A DNA stretch of 64,000 nucleotides from Cupriavidus sp. WKF15 (GCF_029278605.1 NZ_CP119573.1:434001-498000); one strand, 5' to 3'; shown: positions 34,653 through 43,912, counted from the stretch's first letter. Numbers and translations are program-made. Notes: a model not told the origin generated them from the letters alone.

Positions 34653-36626
34653 ATGAACACGAACGCCTCCCGCAATGGCCCGCTCCTTCTGAACGTCGAG
34701 GATCGCGAGGGAGCGCGCTACGTCAAGAGCAGCATCCTGCAACGGGCTGGCTTTTCGGTGATCGAAGCGTCTACCGGCCAGGCTGCGCTGTCGCTGGTGC
34801 GCCAGCATGCGCCCGCGCTCGTATTGCTGGCACTGGAGCTGCCCGATATCAGCGGCTTTGAAGTCTGCAGGCGGCTCAAGACCGATCCCATCCTGGCGCG
34901 CACGCCGGTCCTGCTGACCTCACCCGCACTGGCCAGTTCCGTGCAGCGCGTGCAGGCGCTCGAGTGCGGTGCTGACAGCTTCATCGCCGAGCCGTCGGAG
35001 CCCGAGGAACTGGTCGCAAGCATCCACTCCCTGTTGCGCCTGTGCCAGGCGGAAGATGCCTATCACCGCACCAGCCAAGCTCTGCACGATAACGAGGACA
35101 TGTTCCGCCAGCTCGCGGAATCGCTGGTCGACGTGGTGTGGCTGCTGGACGCGCGCGAGCGTCGCCTGCTTTTCGTCAGTCCGCGCCTGGCGGAACTGTG
35201 CGGCCAGTCGCCTGAAAGCTTGCTCGAAGCCCCGCAACGTTGCCTTGACCGCGTGATCCCGTCGGATCGGGCGCGCGTGGCGAGCGCCTTTACCGCCATG
35301 CTCGGCGACGGCAGGCTCGATATCGAATTCCAGCTCATGCATGCCGACGGCGGCATCCGCGAGATTCGCGCGCGCGCCTTCCCGTTGCATCGGGCCGGTA
35401 CTTCGGCCCTGCGCGTGGCCGGCACCTGCCAGGACGTGACCACCCAGAATCGCGCGCGGCGCACGTTGCGGGGCGAAGAGCACCGCAAGGAACAGTTCCT
35501 CGCAATGCTCGCGCACGAACTGCGCAACCCCCTGGCCCCGATGCGCAGCGCCGTGGACCTGCTGGAGCAACCCGCCCCCACGCCCGCGGACATGTTCCGC
35601 GCGCGCGACGTGATCGGCCGTCAGCTCAGGCACCTGGCACAACTGGTGGACGATCTGCTCGACATCGCCCGCTTCAATCAGGGAACGATTACGCTGCGGC
35701 AGGACCTGGTCGAGTTGCGCGGCGCGCTCAACACCGCGGTCGAATCCGTCCGGCCGGTCCTGGAAGCGCAGCGGCACACGCTGCGCCTGGCGTTGCCCGA
35801 ACAGCCGTTGCCAGTACGCGGCGACATGGTCCGGCTCACCCAGATCTTCAGCAACCTGCTGCATAACGCCGCTGCCTACACGCCGGCCGGCGGCCAGATC
35901 AGCATCGGCGCGACAACCGTCGACGGACGCGTCGCCGTGCGCATCCACGACAACGGCATGGGCCTGACCGGACCCTTGCAGCGCTTGCTGTTCGATCCGC
36001 TGGCACCGATGGAGTCCGGTGAGCCCGGTACAGAGAACGGTGCCGGCGGCGCATCGGATACCGCTGGCACGCATCCTGCCGTGCTGGAAGGCCCTGGCAT
36101 CGGCCTGACGCTGGTGCAGCAACTCGTGCGGCTGCACGGCGGCAGTGTCCGGGCCGAGAGCCCGGGCCCTGGCGAAGGCAGCACGTTCATCGTCGAGCTC
36201 CCCGTCGAGCCATGGCAGAACTGGCATCCGGCGGACACCATGACGCCGCGGCCATCCGGTCCGCCGCGCGTGATCATGGTGGTGGACGACAACACCGACG
36301 CCCTGGAAGCGATGAGCATGGCCCTGCGCACGCTGGGACACACCGTGGTCACGGCGGCGGACGGAGAGAGCGCCGTCGCGCGCGCGCCGCAAGTCAAACC
36401 CGATGTGGTGTTGCTTGACCTGGGCATGCCCGCCATGGACGGCTACGAGACCGCCCGGCGGCTGCGAGCCTTGCCTGAGATGCGCGGCGCCACGCTGGTG
36501 GCGCTGACCGGCTACGGCCGGCCGGAGGACCGCCGCCGCGCGCTGGAAGCGGGCTTCGACCGCCATCTGGTCAAGCCGGCCAGCCTGGACGCCCTGACCC
36601 GGTTGTTCGAGGAGCCCGGCGGCTGA
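34653..36626 (+). CDS. Hybrid sensor histidine kinase with N-terminal pseudo-receiver
   Basis: About 657 aa, soluble. An N-terminal receiver-like domain (~10-130) reads LVLLALELPDIS: the phosphoacceptor Asp is replaced by Ala60, and the later Lys is also missing (EPSEPEEL), so this domain cannot be phosphorylated. A PAS domain (~150-280), a HisKA helix with His in MLAHELRNPL and an ATPase domain (LLHNAAAYTPAGG; HDNGMGLTG; GPGIGLTLVQQL) follow. The C-terminal receiver is intact, with Asp in VLLDLGMPAMDG and Lys in HLVKP. The ATG at 34653 (MNTNAS) is preferred to one nine codons upstream. It lies between ligD and ku; a link to DNA-damage signalling is speculation. Confidence 0.82.
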   Translation: MNTNASRNGPLLLNVEDREGARYVKSSILQRAGFSVIEASTGQAALSLVRQHAPALVLLALELPDISGFEVCRRLKTDPILARTPVLLTSPALASSVQRVQALECGADSFIAEPSEPEELVASIHSLLRLCQAEDAYHRTSQALHDNEDMFRQLAESLVDVVWLLDARERRLLFVSPRLAELCGQSPESLLEAPQRCLDRVIPSDRARVASAFTAMLGDGRLDIEFQLMHADGGIREIRARAFPLHRAGTSALRVAGTCQDVTTQNRARRTLRGEEHRKEQFLAMLAHELRNPLAPMRSAVDLLEQPAPTPADMFRARDVIGRQLRHLAQLVDDLLDIARFNQGTITLRQDLVELRGALNTAVESVRPVLEAQRHTLRLALPEQPLPVRGDMVRLTQIFSNLLHNAAAYTPAGGQISIGATTVDGRVAVRIHDNGMGLTGPLQRLLFDPLAPMESGEPGTENGAGGASDTAGTHPAVLEGPGIGLTLVQQLVRLHGGSVRAESPGPGEGSTFIVELPVEPWQNWHPADTMTPRPSGPPRVIMVVDDNTDALEAMSMALRTLGHTVVTAADGESAVARAPQVKPDVVLLDLGMPAMDGYETARRLRALPEMRGATLVALTGYGRPEDRRRALEAGFDRHLVKPASLDALTRLFEEPGG

Positions 36627-36669
36627 CGCGGCCGCCGCACCAATCAGCCACTACCTGGAGTCCCGGACC

Positions 36670-36813
36670 ATGCATACCACCCCAGATCCCGACATCCCTT
36701 CGCGCAAGCCGGAAGTCCCGCCGCCGGAACCGCCGCCGGGGCCGCCCGAACCCGTCATCGACCCGCCACCGGGCGACCTTCCGCCCCCGCCGCCGCAACG
36801 CGCGGGCGCTTGA
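36670..36813 (+). CDS. Proline-rich micro-ORF upstream of ku
   Basis: A 47-residue frame (MHTTPDPDIPSRKPEVPPP, then repeated Pro-Pro-Glu and Pro-Pro-Gly units) in which nearly half of the residues are proline. It starts 43 bp after the hybrid kinase and ends 22 bp before ku on the same strand, with a GGAG element upstream. Poly-Pro codons stall ribosomes without EF-P, so it could influence ku translation. It may also be a small secreted or disordered peptide, or chance. I know of no family. Confidence 0.45.
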   Translation: MHTTPDPDIPSRKPEVPPPEPPPGPPEPVIDPPPGDLPPPPPQRAGA

Positions 36814-36835
36814 GCTTGAGCCAGGGAGACCTATC

Positions 36836-37837
36836 GTGTCACGCATCATCTGGAAGGGCGCGATCAGCTTCGGCCTGGTGAATATCCCGGTCGTGCTCCG
36901 ACCCGCATCGCGCAGCCAGTCGCTTGACCTCGACCTGCTCGACGTGCGCGACATGGCACCGGTCGGCTACCAGCGCATCAACAAAAGCACAGGCAAGCCG
37001 GTCGACAAGGCGCACATCGTCAAGGGCTATCAGTACGAGAAGGGCGAGTATGTCGTGCTGAGCGACGAGGACTTCCGGCAAGCCAATGTCGAAGCCACGC
37101 AAACCGTGGATATCGTGAGCTTCGTGCCCACCGGCGAGATTCCTCCTTACTACTTCGACACGCCCTATTACCTGGAACCCGACAAGCGCGGCGAACGCGG
37201 CTATGCGCTGCTGCTGGAAACCATGCGCCGCACCGGGCGCGCAGCACTCGCGCTGGTCGTGCTGCGCAACCGGCAGCACCTGGCCGCCATGCTCGTCGAG
37301 GACGATGCACTGGTGCTGAACACCCTGCGCTTCGCCGACGAAGTGCTGCCGATCCCGCACCTCAAGCTGCCGAAAGCATCCCGCGCCAAGGCCAGCGGCG
37401 CGCACGCGCGCGAAATCGGCATGGCCGTCAAGCTGGTCGAGGACATGAGCGAGGCGTGGTCGCCTGAGCGGTACCGCGATACCTATCGCGACGACCTCAT
37501 GGCGCGCATCGAGGAAAAGATCGAAACGGGTCACACCCATCAGCTCACGCCAGCCGCCGAAGAAGCGGAAGCGCCGCGCCAGGGTGCGAAGGTCATCGAC
37601 ATGGTGGCGCTGCTCAAGAAGAGCCTGGATCACCACGGCAAGCGAGAGACCGCCAGAAGCGAGCCAGCGGAAACGAAGGCGCCGCGCAAGACCACGCGGG
37701 GCACCGCGGCGAAGAAGCATGCAGGCGCTGCCAGGCATGCGGCCGGCAGCCGCGCGTCCGCTAAGCGGCCTACCCACGCCGCCGCGGGCAAGTCATCCTC
37801 CACTACGCGGAGCCCCGCGCGACGCAAGCACGCATAG
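36836..37837 (+). CDS. ku: Ku protein, NHEJ DNA-end-binding
   Basis: A 333-aa bacterial Ku. The core beta-barrel/ring domain runs from SRIIWKGAISFGLVNIPV to ~residue 255 (KGYQYEKGEYVVLSDEDF; PYYLEPDKRGERGYALL; LVEDMSEAWSPERYRDTYRD). A Lys/Ala-rich tail (~70 residues) follows, as in other Ku proteins, helping DNA binding and LigD recruitment. The GTG start at 36836 has an AGGGAG site; SRIIWKG is the standard family beginning. With LigD it forms the two-component end-joining system. Confidence 0.95.
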   Translation: MSRIIWKGAISFGLVNIPVVLRPASRSQSLDLDLLDVRDMAPVGYQRINKSTGKPVDKAHIVKGYQYEKGEYVVLSDEDFRQANVEATQTVDIVSFVPTGEIPPYYFDTPYYLEPDKRGERGYALLLETMRRTGRAALALVVLRNRQHLAAMLVEDDALVLNTLRFADEVLPIPHLKLPKASRAKASGAHAREIGMAVKLVEDMSEAWSPERYRDTYRDDLMARIEEKIETGHTHQLTPAAEEAEAPRQGAKVIDMVALLKKSLDHHGKRETARSEPAETKAPRKTTRGTAAKKHAGAARHAAGSRASAKRPTHAAAGKSSSTTRSPARRKHA

Positions 37838-37880
37838 AAGCACACATAGCCTGCGCCACTGGCTCGGCTCCGTAGTGGCT

Positions 37881-37904
37881 ACTGGCGCCCGACCGGGCGC
37901 CAGT
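37881..37904. terminator. Hairpin between ku and the BON gene
   Basis: A perfect 10-bp stem ACTGGCGCCC/GGGCGCCAGT with a GACC tetraloop sits between two convergent genes. The T-tract is missing, so it is a candidate bidirectional terminator only. Confidence 0.5.
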
Positions 37905-37919
37905 CATTGATCGGCGCAG

Positions 37920-38375
37920 TCAGCGCGACGACACCTTCAGGCTGTCGTTGACCGACGTTACCCCCTCGACGCCGCGGATCGTCTCCAACGCCATGTCGTG
38001 CTGTTCCTTGCTCGGCACAGTGCCGCTCACATTGACCGTGCCATCCTTGGTCTTGACGTGGATGCCCGTGGATTTCAGGTCCTTGGCCGTCAGCAGCCTG
38101 GTCTTGATCTTGGTGGTGATAGCGCTGTCCGTCACGGCTTGCTTGGCCTTGTCGGCGCCCATGTCATGGCGGGCCGGCGGCGCCGTGTCGCGGTCGATTT
38201 CTGCCCTTCCCGGCATGCCCGGCGCGGAATTGGCCGGCGGCGGCGCGGCCGTGTCGACGGCCGCGCGCAGGAAACCGCCAGAATCAAGCGCGAAAGCGCT
38301 GCCCGCGACGGCCGCCAGTGCAGCCGCCAGGCAGGCCTGGCGCAGCATCGGAGCGGTAGGTCGGCTGGTTTGCAT
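37920..38375 (-). CDS. Periplasmic BON-domain protein (OsmY-like)
   Basis: A 151-aa exported protein. A signal peptide (residues 1-~29, LAAALAAVAGSAFA) and an Ala/Pro-rich linker precede one BON domain (ITTKIKTRLLTAKDLKSTG, VNVSGTVPSKEQHDMALE, GVEGVTSVNDSLKV). OsmY-type proteins bind membranes from the periplasmic side under osmotic or envelope stress. The start at 38375 has AAGGAGAG nine bases upstream. Confidence 0.87.
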   Translation of the reverse strand: MQTSRPTAPMLRQACLAAALAAVAGSAFALDSGGFLRAAVDTAAPPPANSAPGMPGRAEIDRDTAPPARHDMGADKAKQAVTDSAITTKIKTRLLTAKDLKSTGIHVKTKDGTVNVSGTVPSKEQHDMALETIRGVEGVTSVNDSLKVSSR

Positions 38376-38690
38376 GGTTCTCTCCTTGCAAGGTGACCGG
38401 AACTGCCACCCCAGCGCGTGCGCTGCTTTCGCGACATGGCGTGGAGCAGTCCTCAAGGTTCCTCTCTGCAAACGCCGTACCTGCGGGTTCCGGAAAGCCG
38501 GCCGGCGCCTGGCGCGGTGCCGGCTGCGCAACCGGCCCGTGGCTGTGTAAATCAGAGCAGCGCTTTGTAAATCCGGAGGCAAGCCGTCGCCGCCATCCAG
38601 CGGAATCCCGCCACCAGCGGCGTCGCCGGGCCTGGCATGCGGCTTGCGGCAAAGCTTCACGCGGCAGTTCGCCGCGTTATGGAGACAGCA
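38376..38690. other. Divergent intergenic region BON/Gln-rich gene
   Basis: This 315-bp region should hold promoters for both flanking genes. Nothing that reads as a gene or a strong regulatory motif was found. Confidence 0.4.
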
Positions 38691-38945
38691 ATGGGACAGC
38701 AGCAACAGCAGCCGGGGCAATCGCAGCAGGGCCAACAGGGTCAACAGGGCCAGCGGCAGCAGGAGCAGTCGCAAAGCGGCCAACGCAGCGGCCAGCAGGG
38801 TTCCAACCAGGGCCAACGCTCTGGCGGCGGACAAATGGGTAATCAGGACAAGGGTAGCGGCCAGCAGCAGCAGGAAAGCGGCAAGGGCTCGCAGCAGGGC
38901 CATCAGCAGGGACAGGGAGGCTCGGGCGGTCAACGCCAGCCGTGA
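38691..38945 (+). CDS. Gln/Gly/Ser-rich low-complexity protein
   Basis: An 84-aa protein composed almost only of Gln, Gly, Ser, Asn and a few charged residues (GQQQQQPGQSQQGQQGQQ), with repeated Gly-Gln-Gln units. It is very hydrophilic with no signal or membrane segment, resembling hydrophilins that protect cells during drying. The ATG at 38691 has a GGAGA element five bases upstream; an earlier in-frame ATG at 38679 overlaps that element. A good intrinsic terminator follows, which supports a real transcript. Confidence 0.7.
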   Translation: MGQQQQQPGQSQQGQQGQQGQRQQEQSQSGQRSGQQGSNQGQRSGGGQMGNQDKGSGQQQQESGKGSQQGHQQGQGGSGGQRQP

Positions 38946-39032
38946 TGGCTGATGGGCGCCGATCCGGTGCCAACGCCATGTTTCTCCGGGCGGGCAGCAA
39001 CATGCGGTGTTGCCAGAAGCCGGGAATTGAAT

Positions 39033-39073
39033 GAGCCGGAGTTCTTCGGGATTCCGGCTCTTTTTGTTCTTTT
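39033..39073 (+). terminator. Intrinsic terminator after the Gln-rich gene
   Basis: Stem GAGCCGGA/TCCGGCTC with a 12-base loop, followed directly by TTTTTGTTCTTTT. This is a classic rho-independent terminator on the plus strand and ends the Gln-rich transcript. Confidence 0.85.
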
Positions 39074-39129
39074 GTACCTGCACCGGCCACGGCGATTGCG
39101 CGGTGGGACCTACACGTTCGCGTCTTCCC

Positions 39130-40101
39130 GTGTATTCTGACCGTGACTCGCAACGCATCCAGCCACCTTTGCCAACTTCCACCGATCCGGCGGCGGGTCG
39201 CCGCCAGGGCCAGTATCTCGACCGCATTTCCAGCCGCCTGCGCACCACGGCCGGGGCGCAGGTACGCGCACTCACGCGCAGCAACTCAGGCCTGACGCTC
39301 GACTACGACAACCCGCCCGGCGACCCCGGGCTATTTGGCCCCGACGCGATCTGCTGGCGCGTACATGCCGATTTCCCGGCCATGCTCGCCGGCGGCGTCA
39401 GCGCCCTGCTGATGCAGACGCTGCACCCGCTGGCGCTGGCCGGCGTCTGGGACCATTCGACCTTTCGCGCCGATATGCAGGGCCGGCTGGGGCGCACCGC
39501 GCAGTTCATCGCGGGTACGACCTATGGCAGCCGCGCGGACGCCCTGGCACTGATCGACCGCGTGCGGCGCATCCACGCGCACGTCAGCGGCAGCGCGCCG
39601 GACGGCAGGCCCTACGCCGCCGACGACCCGGCATTGCTGACATGGGTGCACGTGGCGGAAGTCTCCAGCTTCCTGGCCGGCTACCTGCGCTATGTGGGAC
39701 CACTGAGCGAGGCCGAGCAGGACCGCTACTACGACGAGGTTGCGCAGATTGCCGAACGGCTCGGCGCCACCGCCGTCCCGCGCTCGCGCGCGGCGGTGGC
39801 GGCCTATCTGGAAGCCATGCGCCCGCAGCTCGAAGCCAGCGCGCGCACGCGCGAGGTAGCGCGGCTCGTGATGAAATTACCCGTCGCCAACCCGATGCTG
39901 GTCCCGGCGGTGCGCGTGATGGCCTACGCGGGCATTGCGCTGCTGCCCGACTGGGCGCGCCAGATGCTGAACCTGGATCGCCCGTCGATCCGACGCCCCG
40001 CGTCGCTGGCTGGAATGCGCGTGCTGGCGCCGACACTGCGCTGGGCGCTCGGTGCGGGACTGGCCGCGCGCGCGCGGCGGCGGGTGGCGCGCGGCGCCTG
40101 A
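39130..40101 (+). CDS. DUF2236 (MpaB-type oxygenase-like) protein
   Basis: About 323 aa of the DUF2236/latex-clearing-oxygenase-related family. It has the usual WRVHADFPAMLAGGVSALLM, LHPLALAGVWDHSTFR and HVAEVSSFLAGYLRYVGPL blocks; His residues in these are candidate heme ligands. The frame is open back to 39031, but that stretch contains the terminator of the upstream gene, so translation should begin later. I placed the start at GTG 39130; GTG 39103 is an alternative and neither has a strong ribosome binding site. Reaction unknown; family members can be heme oxygenases. Confidence 0.78.
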   Translation: MYSDRDSQRIQPPLPTSTDPAAGRRQGQYLDRISSRLRTTAGAQVRALTRSNSGLTLDYDNPPGDPGLFGPDAICWRVHADFPAMLAGGVSALLMQTLHPLALAGVWDHSTFRADMQGRLGRTAQFIAGTTYGSRADALALIDRVRRIHAHVSGSAPDGRPYAADDPALLTWVHVAEVSSFLAGYLRYVGPLSEAEQDRYYDEVAQIAERLGATAVPRSRAAVAAYLEAMRPQLEASARTREVARLVMKLPVANPMLVPAVRVMAYAGIALLPDWARQMLNLDRPSIRRPASLAGMRVLAPTLRWALGAGLAARARRRVARGA

Positions 40102-40113
40102 GCCGGCGTCAGG

Positions 40114-41682
40114 CTACTCGGCCGCCGCCGAGGCCGCGGCAGGGCTGCCGCGCAGCGTGGCTTCGCGCAGGCGCACGACCAGGAATGGCGAGAGCAGCGA
40201 CACGGCCGCGCTCAGCAGGAACAGCAGCCGGAACGCGCGCTCGGCGGCTGCGCGCACCGCTGCCGCCTCTGCCGGCGGCGTGTCGGCCGCCAGCGCCTGG
40301 TGGAACATGCTCATGAGCACGTCTTCGCCGCCGGACAAGTCCGTCACCGTCATGCCGCCGTGGCGCAACAGTGCAATCAGCAGCGTGGTCAGCACCGCCA
40401 CGCCCACCGCCCCGCCGAGCATGCGCGAAAACGACGTCAGCGCCGTGGCAATCCCCACCTGCTGCGGCGGTACGGCGTTCTGCGTGGCAACCAGGCCACT
40501 CGGCAACTGCAGGCCGATGGCGAACCCGAGGGCCACCATCACCAGCGCGCTCAGCCATACCGCAACCGGGTCGACAAAGGCCAGCGCCACGATGGCCAGC
40601 GGCGCCACGCAGGCACCCGCCATCTGCAGCGGCTTGTAGCGGCCGGTCCAGGACATCAGCCGCCCCGCCGCGAACGCGCCGAACGGAATCGCCAGCGTAA
40701 GCGGCACCAGCCGCAGCGCGGCAGCATCCGCCTGCGCGCCGCCCACGACCTGGAAGCGCAGCGGCAGCAGCACCGACATCGCGATCAGCTGGAAAAAGCA
40801 GATGAACAGCGTGGCACAGCAGATGGCCACGGTCGGCACGCGCAGCATGGCGAGCGGAATCACCGGGTCGGCCGCGTGCCGCTCCTGCCAGAGGAACAGC
40901 GCCAGCGCGGCCACCCCGGCGACCAGCAGGGCAAGTGAATCGGTGCGCAGCGGCGACTGGCCCTGCCCCAACCGTGTGAGGAACACCAGCACGCCACTGA
41001 GCCCGCCACCGAACAGCAGCGCGCCGAGGTAATCGATGCGATGGCGCCGGCCACCGGCCGGCAGGAAGCGCAGCGCGCGCCGCACCACGACCAGCGCCAG
41101 CAGGGCAAGCGGAAGGTTGATCCAGAAGATCCAGCGCCAGGACAGGTAATGCGCGAGGTAGCCGCCGATCACGGGCCCGGCCATGCTGGCTACCGCCCAC
41201 ACGCCGCTCACGTAGCCCTGGTAGCGCCCGCGCTCGCGCAGCGGCACCACGTCGGCAATGGCGGCCTGCGACACCGAAATCAGCCCTCCGCCCCCCAGGC
41301 CCTGCAGGATCCGCGCAACAATCAGCTGCGGCATGGTCTGGGCCAGCGCGCAGACCACCGAGGCCAGCAGGAACAGCACGATCGCGAAGGACAGGACCGA
41401 GCGCCGGCCCAGCACGTCCGAGAGCTTGCCGTAGATCGGCGTGGCCACGGTCGAGGCCACGAGGTAAGCGGAGATGACCCAGGCCATGTCCTCGAAGCCG
41501 CGCAGCTGCACGGCGATCTCGGGCAGCACCACGGCAACGATCGACTGTTCGAGCGCGCCCAGCAGGATGGCGAGCATCAGGCCGAACAGGATCTGCATCA
41601 CCGGCGGCTGAGTCGCTGCGGCCGACGAGGAAAGAGGCGGGGCATTTGCCGCGCGGGGCGGCTCGGAGGGAACTGCGGTCAT
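40114..41682 (-). CDS. DHA2/EmrB-type MFS multidrug exporter
   Basis: A 522-aa transporter with 14 predicted helices. The MFS DHA2 signatures are present: motif D-like LGALEQSIVAVVLP in helix 1, motif A GKLSDVLGRRSV between helices 2 and 3, and motif C-type GPVIGGYLAHYLSWRWIF in helix 5. It would expel drugs or dyes in exchange for protons in the inner membrane. No membrane-fusion partner or regulator gene is adjacent. The start is at ATG 41682; a GTG two codons upstream is possible. It is convergent with the DUF2236 gene. Confidence 0.9.
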   Translation of the reverse strand: MTAVPSEPPRAANAPPLSSSAAATQPPVMQILFGLMLAILLGALEQSIVAVVLPEIAVQLRGFEDMAWVISAYLVASTVATPIYGKLSDVLGRRSVLSFAIVLFLLASVVCALAQTMPQLIVARILQGLGGGGLISVSQAAIADVVPLRERGRYQGYVSGVWAVASMAGPVIGGYLAHYLSWRWIFWINLPLALLALVVVRRALRFLPAGGRRHRIDYLGALLFGGGLSGVLVFLTRLGQGQSPLRTDSLALLVAGVAALALFLWQERHAADPVIPLAMLRVPTVAICCATLFICFFQLIAMSVLLPLRFQVVGGAQADAAALRLVPLTLAIPFGAFAAGRLMSWTGRYKPLQMAGACVAPLAIVALAFVDPVAVWLSALVMVALGFAIGLQLPSGLVATQNAVPPQQVGIATALTSFSRMLGGAVGVAVLTTLLIALLRHGGMTVTDLSGGEDVLMSMFHQALAADTPPAEAAAVRAAAERAFRLLFLLSAAVSLLSPFLVVRLREATLRGSPAAASAAAE

Positions 41683-41845
41683 CGGCACCAGCGGCGGCAG
41701 GCATGGCGGCCGCGCGGGGCGCCGCTTGCGCCAGGTGGACCGGCCTGCTCTTGCTTCGAAGATCAGGAAGACCGGTTATTGTAGGCGTTTTGCGACATTG
41801 GCGCCGGCGCTGCCCCGCAGATGCCCGGCGCCCGGCGCAGCCGGG

Positions 41846-43732
41846 TCAGAAGGTTTCCCAGTCGCCGCTATCGGCCATGGCCGGCTGGCTGGGCGCCGCA
41901 ACCCGGCGCGCCCCGGACTTGAGCACCGGTTCCTGGCGCTGACGTGCGACAGGCTGGCGCTGTGTTGCCGGCTGCGCAGGTGCGCGCCTGGCCAGCACCG
42001 GCTGTGGCGTCGCCTTGCGCTGCACTGGCGGACGCACCGCCGCCGGCACGGCTGGCGCACGGGTGCTGCGTGCCGGTACGGCACGTGCTGCCGGTGCCGG
42101 CTGCGGCGGCGCCGGCGCGGGTTCCAGCTGCCGGGCCGGCGTGGCGGCGGCCGACGCATGGCCCGCGGCAGAGTTCTGGGCGACGTCGAACCGGCCCACC
42201 TCGCTCACCAGGCCGCCGGCCTGCTGCATCAGGCTCTCCGCGGCGGCGGCGGCCTGCTCCACCAGCGCGGCATTCTGCTGGGTCATGCTTTCCATCTGCG
42301 TGACGGCCAGGCTGACCTGCTCGATGCCCGAAGTCTGCTCCGAGCTGGCCGCGGAAATCTCGCCCATGATGTCCGTCACGCGGCGCACCGCGCCGACGAT
42401 GTCGTCCATGGTCTTGCCGGCCTGCTCGGCCTGGCGTGCACCGTCCTGCACCTGCCGCACCGAGCCGCCGATCAGCTCGGCGATCTCCTTGGCCGCGGCC
42501 GACGAGCGCTGGGCGAGGTTACGGACTTCGGAGGCCACCACCGCGAAGCCGCGGCCCTGCTCCCCGGCGCGCGCCGCTTCCACCGCGGCATTGAGCGCCA
42601 GGATATTGGTCTGGAACGCGATGCTCTCGATGACGCCAGTGATCTCCGCCACCTGCGTGGACGATTTGGAAATGCTGTCCATGGTCTGCACCACGTCGCG
42701 CACGACGCGCCCGCCTTCGCTGGCCACATCCGACGCATTGACCGCGAGCTGGTTGGCCTGCCTGGCGTTGTCGGCGTTCTGGCGGACCGTGGAAGTCAGC
42801 TGCTCCATCGAGGCTGCGGTCTGTTCCAGCGAAGCCGCCTGCTGTTCCGTGCGCTGGGACAGGTCGGTGTTGCCGCGGGCGATCTCGCGCGTGGCGCCGT
42901 CAATCGAGCCGGACGCCTGCTGGATGCCATGCACCAGTGCCGCGAGGTGGCGGAAGGCACGTTCGAGCGCCGCCAGCATGCGGCCCATTTCATCGCGGCT
43001 GCGCACGTGGAACGCGTGGCGCAGGTTGCCGGTGGCCAGCGCCTCGGCGGCCTCCAGCGCTTCGCGCGCGGGGCCGGTGATCGACCGCGTGATGGCCGTT
43101 CCCATCACCACGGCAAGCAGCACCGCCAGCGCCGTCAGGCCCAGCAGCACGTTGCGGGCCCAGGCGAAACCTTCGTCGGCCTGCTTGACCGCGGCCAGGG
43201 ACAGGTTGCGGCCGCCGGCCATGATCTCGTCGAGCTTCCCGAAATAGGGGCCTTGCGCCGCGGGCAGGGTCGCCACCAGCGCCGCGCGCGCTCCGGCGAA
43301 CTCGCCCGAGCCCAACTGGCGCAGCACCATGTCCAGCTGACCGTTATACCCTTCGCGCGCGGTGACTAGATCGGAAAAGGTCTTCTGCAGGTCGGCACGG
43401 CCGGAAGCCGCGATCAGCTTGCCCAGCGCATCGAGCGTGCCGCCCATCTCCTTGCGCATGCCGTCGATACGCTGCGTATTCCGCTGGACCAGCGCGGAAT
43501 CTTCGGTCAGGGCGGCATCGCGCACCATCACGCCGATTTCCAGCGCATTTTCCTTGACGTGGCCCAGGTCGATCACCTTGAGCAGGCGCCCCTCCACGGT
43601 CAGGTGCATGGAGGCATTCATGCCCGCCAGCGAGGCCACGCCATATACCGCGACACCGACCAGCAGCAGCACCACCAGCGTAAAGGCCAGGGACAGGCGG
43701 GTCCCTATGCCAAGGTTTCTCAACCAGGCCAT
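41846..43732 (-). CDS. Methyl-accepting chemotaxis protein with CheR tether
   Basis: A 628-aa chemoreceptor. Helix 1 spans ~12-32, followed by a ~160-residue periplasmic four-helix-type domain (~35-195), helix 2, HAMP and a Tsr-type signalling domain with the conserved hairpin tip ([35 protein letters not shown]). A long Pro/Ala/Arg-rich linker ends in Asp-Trp-Glu-Thr-Phe, the xWxxF pentapeptide that docks CheR/CheB. The start at 43732 has a GGAGGGAG site. A possible sigma-28 promoter lies upstream, in keeping with flagellar control. Confidence 0.92.
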   Translation of the reverse strand: MAWLRNLGIGTRLSLAFTLVVLLLVGVAVYGVASLAGMNASMHLTVEGRLLKVIDLGHVKENALEIGVMVRDAALTEDSALVQRNTQRIDGMRKEMGGTLDALGKLIAASGRADLQKTFSDLVTAREGYNGQLDMVLRQLGSGEFAGARAALVATLPAAQGPYFGKLDEIMAGGRNLSLAAVKQADEGFAWARNVLLGLTALAVLLAVVMGTAITRSITGPAREALEAAEALATGNLRHAFHVRSRDEMGRMLAALERAFRHLAALVHGIQQASGSIDGATREIARGNTDLSQRTEQQAASLEQTAASMEQLTSTVRQNADNARQANQLAVNASDVASEGGRVVRDVVQTMDSISKSSTQVAEITGVIESIAFQTNILALNAAVEAARAGEQGRGFAVVASEVRNLAQRSSAAAKEIAELIGGSVRQVQDGARQAEQAGKTMDDIVGAVRRVTDIMGEISAASSEQTSGIEQVSLAVTQMESMTQQNAALVEQAAAAAESLMQQAGGLVSEVGRFDVAQNSAAGHASAAATPARQLEPAPAPPQPAPAARAVPARSTRAPAVPAAVRPPVQRKATPQPVLARRAPAQPATQRQPVARQRQEPVLKSGARRVAAPSQPAMADSGDWETF

Positions 43733-43818
43733 CTCACTCCCTCCGGACATTCCGTGATCAATCTTCTTGTCGTGTGCGCGCACGGGATCGTTGCCGCTGA
43801 CAACCGCCGCACGGCTGC

Positions 43819-43846
43819 CTATCGGCGATGACCGAACACTTCTTGA
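43819..43846 (-). promoter_or_regulatory. Possible sigma-28 promoter of the chemoreceptor gene
   Basis: On the minus strand TCAA-N16-GCCGATAG is close to the sigma-28 consensus TAAA-N15-GCCGATAA, with one base of extra spacing. It lies ~90 bp upstream of the start codon at 43732. Confidence 0.5.
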
Positions 43847-43912
43847 AGGGAATTTGGAATTGAGGGGGAAAGTGCCCGCATTTCGTCCGATGGGCGCCTT
43901 GGACTGTGCCTT

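Noticed and set aside
34920..36566. A 548-codon minus-strand frame opposite the hybrid kinase
   Set aside because: Antisense shadow; the plus-strand protein has clear PAS, HisKA and receiver motifs.
38691..38945. Repeated CAG/CAA-rich DNA as a possible CRISPR or tandem array
   Set aside because: The repeats are irregular and follow the codons of a Gln-rich protein with a good ribosome binding site and terminator.
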